Position numbers and translations under genes: made by a program. The notes under the pieces are model-generated. The model saw nothing but the letters and a program-made list of their open reading frames with translations. It was not told the origin of the DNA and did not search any database. 32,601 nucleotides of DNA, taken from NCBI GenBank assembly GCA_036004405.1, contig DASYRM010000003.1, forward strand, positions 1 to 32,601, read 5' to 3'. Within the stretch, counting starts at the first letter, position 1, and the number at the start of each line of letters is the position of its first letter. This document shows positions 1 to 7,072 of this stretch, one piece after another. This DNA comes from DASYRM01 sp036004405 (GTDB lineage Bacteria > Acidobacteriota > Vicinamibacteria > Vicinamibacterales > UBA2999).

Positions 1-1
1 G

Positions 2-532
2 ACATTCATCGTCCGCAGCGACCGCACCGCCACGGAAGGCTTTCTGAACCAGATTCGGCAAGCCGTGTGGTCGGTGAGCCCCAGCCTGCCCGCGTCGCCG
101 CGCACCATGCGCGAGGTCTACGATCAGTCGCTCGCGCGGACGTCCTTCACGCTGGTGATGCTGGCGATCGCCGCGTCGATGGCGCTGCTCCTGGGCGTCG
201 TCGGCATCTACGGTGTGATCTCGTATGCGGTCTCCCAGCGAAGGCGCGAGATCGGCATTCGCGCCGCGCTCGGCGCGCAGCGCGGCGAGTTGAAACGGAT
301 GTTCGTGCGCCATGGACTGACACTGGCGGGTGCGGGCGTCCTGGTCGGGCTGGGGGCAGCGGCGGGGCTGACGCGGCTGCTGTCGACGCTGTTGTACGGC
401 ATCACGCCGCTCGATCCGATGACGTATGCGGTGGTGCCGGTCATCCTGACGATCGCCACGGTGCTCGCGAGCTACCTGCCGGCACGACGGGCGGTGTTGG
501 TCGATCCGGCGGAAGCGCTACGGCCGGAGTAG
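2..532 (+). CDS. ABC transporter permease, C-terminal fragment (MacB/FtsX type, 5' end outside window)
   Basis: The frame is open from the window edge to a TAG at 530-532, giving about 176 residues of the C-terminal end of a larger protein. Visible are the end of a periplasmic MacB-like domain and then a typical FtsX domain: a first membrane helix (TLVMLAIAASMALLLGVVG), the conserved cytoplasmic stretch SQRRREIGIRAALGAQ, and two further hydrophobic helices. It ends with ARRAVLVDPAEALRPE, the usual tail of this family, in which the last residues follow the phrase 'dPaeALR.E'. The complete permease at 27408-29828 shares this ending, so this is probably also an acidobacterial ADOP permease of about 800 residues. 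It overlaps the convergent TPR gene tail-to-tail by 15 bases. The substrate cannot be inferred. Confidence 0.9.
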   Translation, partial: TFIVRSDRTATEGFLNQIRQAVWSVSPSLPASPRTMREVYDQSLARTSFTLVMLAIAASMALLLGVVGIYGVISYAVSQRRREIGIRAALGAQRGELKRMFVRHGLTLAGAGVLVGLGAAAGLTRLLSTLLYGITPLDPMTYAVVPVILTIATVLASYLPARRAVLVDPAEALRPE

Positions 533-2146
533 CCCGGCCTCGCGCTCGTATTTCAGGCGCTGCTCCTCCAAGGCCGCCGCCCGCAGTCGGTCGAAGGCCT
601 TCAGTTGTTCGACCGCCTCCGCCTCGCGCCCCAGGCGCTGCAGGGTGCGCCCCAGCGCGTAGTGAGCCTGCGCAAACGCCGGATCGAGCGACACCGCGCG
701 CACCAGCGCGGCTTCGGCCCGATCCAGGCGGCTCTGATTCAGATGGATCTGGCCGATCGCGGTCAGCATCTCGGCGTCCTCGTAGCCGAGCAGCCTGGTC
801 ATCAACAGTTCCAGCAGCGCCTCGTCGTCGCGGCCGGCGCGGCTGTAGGCAAGCCCGAGGTCCTTGTGCGCGTGCGGCTCGTTGGGCACGAGACGCATCC
901 GCCGCGTCAGGACCTCAATCACGCGCCGATGATCCCGATGCAGCAGGTGCGCGAGCTGGGCAACGCGCCAATAGAGGTGCACCTTGCCCGCCACGACGAT
1001 GAGCGAGGTGGAGTCCTCGAGCACTCGAATCGCCTCGGCGCCTCGGTCCTGTCGCTCGTAGACGTCGGCCAGCGCCCAGCGCGCCTCGCCGGACGCCGGC
1101 AGGCGGGCGACTGCGTCGCGCAGAGCGCGTTCAGCATCTTCCAGTCGTCCCGCCTCGATGAGCGTGGACCCCAGCCCGACGCGCGCCCGTTCGTCGTCCG
1201 GCGCCAGGCGGACCGCGTCCTCGAACCGCGCGATGCTCTCGGGCAGGCGGCCGGCGGCGCGATAGACGATCCCGAGCACGCGGTGCGCTTCGGCAGACGA
1301 GGGAAAGTCGCGAACGACCGCCTCGAGCGCCTGGATCGCGGGCCCGCCACGGCGCTGCCGGAGCGCCGCGGTTCCGAGGCGGAAGTTGGCCGAGCGTCCG
1401 GCCGGATCGACGACCAGCGGATCCTGTGCGGCGGAGGCGCGAAACGCCTCGACGGCTTCGCGGAACCGGCCCTGGACGGCCAGTGCGAACCCGCGCACGT
1501 AGGCGGCGGGTGCGAAGACGCGTGCGCTGGCGGACAGGTCGTCGACGAGCGCGAACTGCGGCAGCGGCTCTTTCGACGCCAGACCCGAACCATCGAGTGC
1601 TGTCATCACCGTGGCCAGCAGCGGTTGCAGCGCCTGCTGCGGGTCGGTGTCGTCTGCCGTCGCCGTTTCGGACCATTGCAGGCCAAGCAGGTAGGCCGCG
1701 ACCGGGTCGGAGGGATCTCGTGCCCGCGCGGCCTGGAACGCCGCGGCGGCGTCCGGCCGCTGGCCCACCTCTTCGTACAAACGTCCGAGATAGATATAGA
1801 GAGGCGCCCGCGCCGGCTCGGCGGCAATCGCATCCCGCATGGCCGCGACGGCTTGGTCGAACTGGCGCGCGTCGGCGTAGAAGCGCGCCCGGTCGCTGGG
1901 CGTGGACCGGGCTCGCAACTGCGCTTCCGCTTCCCGGCGCGACTGCTCCCAGACGTCGAGGCTCGCGGACATGCGCTCGAGCGCGGCGGTCACGTCGGGC
2001 CCCTCGTCCCCGTAGGTGCCGAACAAGGCCGAGTGGAACGCGACGAAGGCGTCGACGAACGCGGCCTTCTGGGCAGACGCCGTCGTTGACGCGCCCAGCA
2101 CGAGGACCAGCGTCATGGCCACGGCGCAATCGTTCGAGAACATCAC
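518..2146 (-). CDS. Secreted tetratricopeptide-repeat protein (542 aa), partner of the divergent CRTAC1 gene
   Basis: The protein has a hydrophobic N-terminus ending in TTASAQ, a plausible signal peptide cleavage site near residue 26, although the n-region lacks basic residues. The rest is almost wholly TPR. Repeats are clear at about residues 105-165, 215-255, 265-400 and 430-520 (for example PLYIYLGRLYEEVGQRPDAA, AQAHYALGRTLQRLGREAEA). TPRs bind protein partners, so an exported scaffold role is inferred. The C-terminus (HYAL..L.R.G...EA...F..F.RL) resembles that of the TPR protein at 5605-6915, so I take them as paralogues. The start at 2146 (ATG ATG) is favoured over an inner ATG at 2116 because a TAGAAT box lies 12 bases upstream, as in the paralogue. 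No clear ribosome binding site precedes either start. It diverges from the CRTAC1 gene at 2206, with 59 bases between them. Confidence 0.85.
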   Translation of the reverse strand: MMFSNDCAVAMTLVLVLGASTTASAQKAAFVDAFVAFHSALFGTYGDEGPDVTAALERMSASLDVWEQSRREAEAQLRARSTPSDRARFYADARQFDQAVAAMRDAIAAEPARAPLYIYLGRLYEEVGQRPDAAAAFQAARARDPSDPVAAYLLGLQWSETATADDTDPQQALQPLLATVMTALDGSGLASKEPLPQFALVDDLSASARVFAPAAYVRGFALAVQGRFREAVEAFRASAAQDPLVVDPAGRSANFRLGTAALRQRRGGPAIQALEAVVRDFPSSAEAHRVLGIVYRAAGRLPESIARFEDAVRLAPDDERARVGLGSTLIEAGRLEDAERALRDAVARLPASGEARWALADVYERQDRGAEAIRVLEDSTSLIVVAGKVHLYWRVAQLAHLLHRDHRRVIEVLTRRMRLVPNEPHAHKDLGLAYSRAGRDDEALLELLMTRLLGYEDAEMLTAIGQIHLNQSRLDRAEAALVRAVSLDPAFAQAHYALGRTLQRLGREAEAVEQLKAFDRLRAAALEEQRLKYEREAGLLRP

Positions 2147-2158
2147 GGAGTCGGCCGG

Positions 2159-2164
2159 ATTCTA
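2159..2164 (-). promoter_or_regulatory. Predicted -10 box of the TPR gene at 518-2146
   Basis: On the minus strand the hexamer reads TAGAAT, five of six matches to TATAAT, and ends 12 bases before the ATG at 2146. The TPR paralogue at 5605-6915 has the same hexamer in the same context (TAGAATCC then GCCG) 16 bases before its ATG. No convincing -35 box is seen. If this is the -10, the leader would be only a few bases long. Confidence 0.4.
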
Positions 2165-2205
2165 CCTCTCGCTTGCGCCCGCCGTAGTAGACTCCGCGCC
2201 TTCGC

Positions 2206-3879
2206 ATGCCCCACCTGACCCGCGCAGTGGTCGTCGCGGTCGTGACGGCGCTCGGCGGCGCCCTGCTGCGGGCCGCCGACGCGCCCATCCGGTTCACCGA
2301 CGTCGCGGCCACCGCAGGGCTCACGCTGCGAAACATTGCCGGCACGCCGACGAAGGACTACGTCATCGAGTCCACCGGCAACGGCGTGGCCTTCTTCGAC
2401 TTCGACAACGACGGCGACATGGACGTGCTGCTCACCAACGGGTCCACGCTGGCGCAGCTGGCCAGGGGCGGACATCCGATGGTGGCCCTGTATCGGAACG
2501 ACGGCCCTGGCCGCTTCACCGACGTGACGAAAGCCGCCGGCCTGATCCGGCTCGGATGGGCCAGCGGCGTGTGCGTGGCCGACTACGACAACGACGGCTT
2601 CGAGGACGTGTACATCACCGCGTTCGGACCGAACGTCCTGTGGCGGAACCTTCGCGGCAAGACGTTTGTTCCCACCGGACAGGCCGCGGATGCTGGCTGG
2701 AGCACGGGATGCGCGTTCGGCGACTACGACCGTGACGGGTACGTGGACTTGTACGTCGCCAACTACGTGAAGTTCGAGCGTGGGGCCGTGCCCGCACGGG
2801 GGACGCCGGCGTGCCGCTTCATGAACATCGCGACCTACTGCGGTCCGCGCCCGCTCCCCGGCGAGCCGGATCGCTTGTATCGCAACCTGGGCGGCGCAAA
2901 GTTCGCGGACGTGACGGCGGCGGCGAGCGTCACCGAACCCGGCTACTACGGCTTCGGCGTCCTCTTCAGCGATCTCGATGACGACGGCTGGCCGGATATC
3001 TACGTGGCGAACGACTCGACGCCCAACCTGTTCTTCCGGAATCAACGGAACGGCCGGTTCCGGGAAGAGGCGCTGGCGGCGGGCCTCGCCGTAACGGCCG
3101 ACGGGCGCGAGCAGGCCGGGATGGGCGTCGACGTCGGCGACGTAGATGGCGACGGCCGGCTCGATCTCGTCAAGACCAACTTCTCGCAGGACTACACCTC
3201 GCTCTTCCGCAACGAGGGCGGCGGGCTCTTCGTCGATGAGAGCTTCCGATCAGGACTTGCCGCCACGCTCGGTCCGTATCTGGGGTGGGGCGTGGGGCTG
3301 GTGGATCTCGACAACGACGGCCTGCTCGACCTCTTCATCGCCAACGGGCACGTCTATCCCGACATCGCGCGGACCGGCACGAGCTCCTATCGGCAACGCA
3401 ATCAGGTGTTCAGAAACGTCGGCCGGGGCCGGCTGCGGCACATCACCGAGACCGTGGGCGGTCCGCTCCTGGTCGAGAAGTCGAGCCGCGGCGCGGCGTT
3501 CGGCGACTTCGACAACGACGGCGACACCGACGTGCTGATCTCGGTGCTGGACGATCTGCCGATGCTGCTGCGCAACGACACCACCGGGAACCACTGGCTC
3601 ACGGTCAGCCTCGAGGGCACCAAGAGCAATCGATCGGGTATCGGGGCCAGGGTCACCATCGAGGCCGGCGGACGCCGGCAGGTGGCCGAAGTGCGCAGCG
3701 GCGGCAGCTACCTGTCGCAGAACGATCGACGGGTGCGCTTCGGCCTGGGCGACGCAACGACTGTGGACAGAATCTCGATTCGCTGGCCGCTTGGTTCGAT
3801 CGAAGAAGCGAAGCAGCTGGCGGCTGACCGCTTTTACACCGCGCGCGAGGGCGCCGGAGTACGTAGAGGCGAACCTTGA
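2206..3879 (+). CDS. Secreted CRTAC1-family FG-GAP/VCBS repeat protein with C-terminal ASPIC/UnbV domain (557 aa)
   Basis: A signal peptide (MPHLTRAVVVAVVTALGGALLRAADA) is followed by the family opening 'IRFTDVAATAGLT'. Seven calcium-loop motifs of the D-x-D-x-D-G type follow in order: DFDNDGDMDV, DYDNDGFEDV, DYDRDGYVDL, DLDDDGWPDI, DVDGDGRLDL, DLDNDGLLDL and DFDNDGDTDV. Seven loops fit a seven-bladed beta-propeller of the integrin-alpha type. A cysteine pair (ACRFMNIATYCGP) lies between blades three and four. From about residue 460 there is an ASPIC/UnbV domain (NHWLTVSLEGTKSNRSGIGA, then GGSYLSQNDRRVRFGLG). Family members are exported and bind calcium, but their biochemical role is mostly unknown. 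The last codons (VRRGEP and the TGA) lie inside a palindromic repeat, so the native C-terminus may have been altered. It is divergent from the TPR gene at 518-2146 and convergent with its paralogue at 3932-5608. Confidence 0.92.
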   Translation: MPHLTRAVVVAVVTALGGALLRAADAPIRFTDVAATAGLTLRNIAGTPTKDYVIESTGNGVAFFDFDNDGDMDVLLTNGSTLAQLARGGHPMVALYRNDGPGRFTDVTKAAGLIRLGWASGVCVADYDNDGFEDVYITAFGPNVLWRNLRGKTFVPTGQAADAGWSTGCAFGDYDRDGYVDLYVANYVKFERGAVPARGTPACRFMNIATYCGPRPLPGEPDRLYRNLGGAKFADVTAAASVTEPGYYGFGVLFSDLDDDGWPDIYVANDSTPNLFFRNQRNGRFREEALAAGLAVTADGREQAGMGVDVGDVDGDGRLDLVKTNFSQDYTSLFRNEGGGLFVDESFRSGLAATLGPYLGWGVGLVDLDNDGLLDLFIANGHVYPDIARTGTSSYRQRNQVFRNVGRGRLRHITETVGGPLLVEKSSRGAAFGDFDNDGDTDVLISVLDDLPMLLRNDTTGNHWLTVSLEGTKSNRSGIGARVTIEAGGRRQVAEVRSGGSYLSQNDRRVRFGLGDATTVDRISIRWPLGSIEEAKQLAADRFYTAREGAGVRRGEP

Positions 3880-3919
3880 GGTCCGCCTGCGAGACGTGGG
3901 GGCCGCCTTCAGGCGGCCC
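3859..3919. repeat. Dispersed palindromic repeat, two hairpin units
   Basis: Two hairpins of the same design stand side by side. Unit one has GTACGTAG (3859-3866), then arms 3868-3876 and 3879-3887 around a TG loop, nine pairs with one mismatch. Unit two has a degenerate ACGTGGG lead, then perfect nine-base arms 3900-3908 and 3911-3919 around a TC loop. The second unit recurs almost identically at 10692-10719. The first unit overlaps the end of the CRTAC1 gene and supplies its TGA. The position between convergent genes suits a REP-like element or a terminator, but no T-run follows on either strand. Confidence 0.7.
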
Positions 3920-3931
3920 GTGCCAGCCGCG

Positions 3932-5608
3932 TTACCGCGCGAAGCCAGTGCGCGAGACGATCCCTTTTCCCTCTTCGATCGTCAGGATCTGACCGGCCGG
4001 CACGCTTCGGAGCGTTTCCGTTCTTCCTGACGGCCAGCGGACCTCGAGCGCATCGACTTCCTTGGCGGCGCCGAGGCCGAAATGCAGGCGGAGGTCGTTC
4101 TGACTGAGATAGCTCGACCCGGCGAGGACGTCTCGCCGCTGCGTGATCGCTCCGGTCGTTACCCGCACGCGCGCGCCGATGGCATCCCGGTTCATCCCGG
4201 TGCCGACCAGGCGGACGAGCAGCGCGTTGACGCGGCTTGCGCCGTCGTTGCGAAGCAGATCGGCGGTCTGGCCGTTGTTCGTAACCAGCAGGTCGAGATC
4301 GCCGTCGTTGTCGATGTCTCCCGTGGCCAGGCCGCGACCGACCTTCTCGAGCGCGAAGCCCGGGCCCGCGCTGCGGCCGACCTCGGCGAAGCGGCGCCCG
4401 GTCGTGTTTCGGAACAGCAGCTTCCGCTGCCGGTAGGTCGCGCCGGAGCGGAAGTCGGGCGCGTTGTCGAGGATGTGGCCGTTGGCGATCGTCAGCTCGA
4501 GCCGGCCGTCGTTGTCCGTGTCGAGGAACGCGACGCCAAAGCCCACAAACGGCAGCGTCGTATAGCCGATCCCGCTCTCGATCGTGGACCACGCGAAGAG
4601 GCCGCCGTCGAGGCCGTGGTACAGCGAGTGCATCTGAAAGTCGAGGTTGGTGATGACCAGATCCAGCCGGCCGTCGCGATCGTAGTCGCCGGCGTCGATC
4701 CCCATGCCGGCGCGCGGCTGGCCGTCGGCCGCCATCGCCACACCGGCGGTCAACGCCTCCTCGCGGAACCGGAGCTTGCCGTCGTTGCGAAACAGATAGT
4801 TCGGCAGGCTGTCGTTGGCCACGAACACGTCAGGCCGGCCGTCGTTGTTGCTGTCGACGATGATCACGCCCAGCCCGTTGCTCCGCAGCGCGGCCACGCC
4901 CGACTCCGTGCTGACGTCCGTGAAGGTGCCGCCGTCGTTCCGGTACAACGTGTTCGGCAGCGGGTCGTAATTGAGCGGATGGCAGTAGAAGCGCACGCCG
5001 CGTCGCGCGTCGCCGCAGAACGGACTGCGGCCGCGATCGGCGGCGACGTAGTTGGTGACCCACAGATCGAGATCGCCGTCGCCATCGAGATCCGCGAACG
5101 CGCAGCTCGCGCTCCACCGAGCCTCGCCGACACCGGTCGCCGCGGTCACGTCCACGAAGCGGCCGTCGCCGCGATTCTGGTAGAGCACGTTGGAGCCGTC
5201 GTTGGTGATGTAGAGATCGACATCGCCGTCGCCGTCGTAGTCGGCGGCACAGGCGCCCATGCCGTAGGCCGAGTGCCGGATGCCGGATCGAGCGGTGACG
5301 TCGTCGAAGGTCCCATTGCCGCGGTTGTGGTACAGGCGATGGCGCGCCCGCTTCGCCACGGCCGGGTCCGCCAGCGATCCGCCGTCCACCAGGAACACGT
5401 CGACCCAGCCGTCGCCGTCGTAGTCGAAGAACAGCCCGCCGGACCCCATGGTTTCCGCGAGGTGCTTGTCGGCGCTGGCGCCGTTCACGTGCTGGAAGGC
5501 GAGCCCGGCCTCGCGCGTGGCGTCCACGAACTGCGGGAGCTGCGCGTCGGCGGCCGAGAGGACTGACGTCGCCGCAGCCAGCGTGAGCGCGGCGAGAAGC
5601 CGAATCAC
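3932..5608 (-). CDS. Secreted CRTAC1-family FG-GAP/VCBS repeat protein with ASPIC/UnbV domain (558 aa)
   Basis: This is a paralogue of the protein at 2206-3879, nearly equal in length (558 against 557 residues). It has a signal peptide (MIRLLAALTLAAATSVLSAADA), then 'PQFVDATREAGLAFQHVNG' and seven calcium-loop motifs: DYDGDGWVDV, DYDGDGDVDL, DLDGDGDLDL, DSNNDGRPDV, DYDRDGRLDL, DTDNDGRLEL and DIDNDGDLDL. The fourth loop has Ser for Asp at its second position. A cysteine pair (PFCGDARRGVRFYCHP) occurs at the same place as in the paralogue. The ASPIC/UnbV domain starts near residue 465 (MNRDAIGARV, SYLSQNDLRLHFGLG). The start is GTG at 5608, overlapping the TGA of the upstream TPR gene as GTGA, so the two are translationally coupled. 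Export is likely; the molecular function is unknown. Confidence 0.92.
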   Translation of the reverse strand: MIRLLAALTLAAATSVLSAADAQLPQFVDATREAGLAFQHVNGASADKHLAETMGSGGLFFDYDGDGWVDVFLVDGGSLADPAVAKRARHRLYHNRGNGTFDDVTARSGIRHSAYGMGACAADYDGDGDVDLYITNDGSNVLYQNRGDGRFVDVTAATGVGEARWSASCAFADLDGDGDLDLWVTNYVAADRGRSPFCGDARRGVRFYCHPLNYDPLPNTLYRNDGGTFTDVSTESGVAALRSNGLGVIIVDSNNDGRPDVFVANDSLPNYLFRNDGKLRFREEALTAGVAMAADGQPRAGMGIDAGDYDRDGRLDLVITNLDFQMHSLYHGLDGGLFAWSTIESGIGYTTLPFVGFGVAFLDTDNDGRLELTIANGHILDNAPDFRSGATYRQRKLLFRNTTGRRFAEVGRSAGPGFALEKVGRGLATGDIDNDGDLDLLVTNNGQTADLLRNDGASRVNALLVRLVGTGMNRDAIGARVRVTTGAITQRRDVLAGSSYLSQNDLRLHFGLGAAKEVDALEVRWPSGRTETLRSVPAGQILTIEEGKGIVSRTGFAR

Positions 5609-6915
5609 CGTTTGGCCCCGTCCCCCCCGGCCTGACCGGCCATGACGCGGCGGCGGTCCTGCATCGCCTGTCGGCTCAGACGCTCGAACCGCTCGAACTC
5701 GCGCGCGGCCTCTTCTGTCTGGCCCGCGCGCGACAGCGCGACGGCCAGCGCGTAGTGCGTCTCGTAGCGATCGGCCTTCACCGCCAGGGCGCGACGCAGC
5801 GGCGCGATGGCATCCCCGGCGCGATCCGTGTCCAGGAACATTTGACCTACGGCCGCCAGCACGTCGGCGTTGTCGGGCGCGATGAGCAGCGCGGCCACGA
5901 ACTCGCCGAACGCGTCGTCGAATCGGCCGGCGGCTACGAAGGCGCCGGCGAATTCGCGGCGGAGGACCGGATCATTGGGACTGAGTCGGACCGCGTGGCC
6001 GAAGGCGTCGATAGCCGCATCCAGGTCCCCTTCGACCTGCGCCAGCCGCGCGATTCCCACGTACAGAGCGTGCCGGCCCGACAGCGTGCCCTCGAGGGCG
6101 GCGGCGTATTCGCGGCGCGCGTCCGTCAGCCGCCCTTCGCGCTCGGCGGTCCCTCCGCGCGCGATCCGCGCGACGGCGGAATCGTCCGGGCTGGTGGCCG
6201 GGCCGTCGACCCTGAGTGCGGCCGCCGCTTCATCCAGCCGTCCGGCGGCCAGTTGCGCAAAGACACGAGCCATCCGGGCCTCCCCGGCGATCGGTGCCGA
6301 GGAAGACGCGTCCGGCACCAGATCAAGGGTGAGGAAGGGGGGCGCGAGCGGACGATAGCTGCCGGAGAGAACGCGGCCGTAGGCCTCGCTCAGCACGTTC
6401 CGCGCTCGATCGGCGCTCGCGGCCTCGATGCTTCGCGTCCGCCGGAGCGCCAGATACGCTTTCACCGGGTTGGCCGCGTCGCGGCTCCACGCCGCCTGAT
6501 ACGCGCGCCCCGCCTCGTCAGCGTTTCCGGCCCACTCGAGCGTCATTGCCCGGAGCAGATGCACATCGGACGCGCCAGGCCGCAATGCTGCGGCGGTGTC
6601 GAATTGCCGCAGGGCCTCGTCGAGCCGGCCCCGGCGGCGATACATCAGCCCCAGATCGAGGCGACGCTGGAACGCGCGGTTCCGGTCCGGACCATCGGCC
6701 TCCGAATAGATCTGAGATTGGAGGCGGCCGATCTGGCGATCCCACTCGGCGAGGGCGGCCGTCATCCGATCGCGCGCGCCCGGCGTCGCCCCGCGCGTGG
6801 TCGCGAGGTCCTGCACGACCGCCAGGACCGCCGATTCCTGCGCTTCGACCGGACGCATGATCCCGACGAGCCCCAGCGTCAGCGTCGAAACGACCAGGGA
6901 AGTCCTCAACGCCAT
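5605..6915 (-). CDS. Secreted tetratricopeptide-repeat protein (436 aa), operon partner of the CRTAC1 gene
   Basis: A signal peptide (MALRTSLVVSTLTLGLVGIMRPVEAQES) is followed by TPR helices: one block at about residues 80-150 (NRAFQRRLDLGLMYRRRGRL, DVHLLRAMTLEWAGNADEAG) and a second at about 270-420 (HALYVGIARLAQVEGDLDAA, ADVLAAVGQMFLDTDRAGDA, ETHYALAVALSRAGQTEEA). It is the first gene of a two-gene minus-strand operon and shares a four-base GTGA overlap with the CRTAC1 gene that follows. The C-terminal repeats resemble those of the TPR protein at 518-2146. The paired arrangement suggests that the TPR protein acts on or with the CRTAC1 propeller outside the cytoplasm; that is inference from context. 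Confidence 0.87.
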   Translation of the reverse strand: MALRTSLVVSTLTLGLVGIMRPVEAQESAVLAVVQDLATTRGATPGARDRMTAALAEWDRQIGRLQSQIYSEADGPDRNRAFQRRLDLGLMYRRRGRLDEALRQFDTAAALRPGASDVHLLRAMTLEWAGNADEAGRAYQAAWSRDAANPVKAYLALRRTRSIEAASADRARNVLSEAYGRVLSGSYRPLAPPFLTLDLVPDASSSAPIAGEARMARVFAQLAAGRLDEAAAALRVDGPATSPDDSAVARIARGGTAEREGRLTDARREYAAALEGTLSGRHALYVGIARLAQVEGDLDAAIDAFGHAVRLSPNDPVLRREFAGAFVAAGRFDDAFGEFVAALLIAPDNADVLAAVGQMFLDTDRAGDAIAPLRRALAVKADRYETHYALAVALSRAGQTEEAAREFERFERLSRQAMQDRRRVMAGQAGGDGAKR

Positions 6916-6931
6916 TCGTCCGACCGGCAGG

Positions 6932-6937
6932 ATTCTA
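6932..6937 (-). promoter_or_regulatory. Predicted -10 box of the TPR-CRTAC1 operon
   Basis: The minus strand reads TAGAAT, 16 bases before the ATG at 6915, followed by CC and GCCG as at the other TPR gene. It sits just left of the predicted -35 box of the divergent receptor gene, so the two promoters would be back to back. The -35 hexamer is not obvious. Confidence 0.4.
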
Positions 6938-6950
6938 TGTCAGGACCGTA

Positions 6951-6979
6951 TTGACAGTACCGGCCCATGACTGTACCGT
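6951..6979 (+). promoter_or_regulatory. Predicted sigma-70-like promoter of the TonB-dependent receptor gene
   Basis: A perfect -35 box TTGACA (6951-6956) is followed after 17 bases by TACCGT (6974-6979), which keeps the T-A and final T of the -10 consensus. The interval contains an inverted repeat, ACAGT (6954-6958) and ACTGT (6970-6974), placed where a regulator could block polymerase. The expected transcript leader is about 85 bases. Confidence 0.45.
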
Positions 6980-7072
6980 GCGTGCGCGTTTGCGAATAGC
7001 GTTTCGCGATGCGAATAGATCAGTCACACGCTGCGTCTGGCGAGGAGGCCGCAGCCGCAACGGAGGGCGAGT

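Noticed and set aside
605..2089. Long plus-strand open frame opposite the TPR gene
   Set aside because: High G+C creates long antisense frames. The translation has no domain, while the minus strand shows clear TPRs and a signal peptide.
3900..3919. Rho-independent terminator between the convergent CRTAC1 genes
   Set aside because: The stem is strong, but no T-run follows on either strand; better explained as the dispersed repeat.
4082..5566. Long plus-strand open frame opposite the second CRTAC1 gene
   Set aside because: Mirror of the repeated Asp/Gly codons; valine-rich low-complexity translation with no family features.
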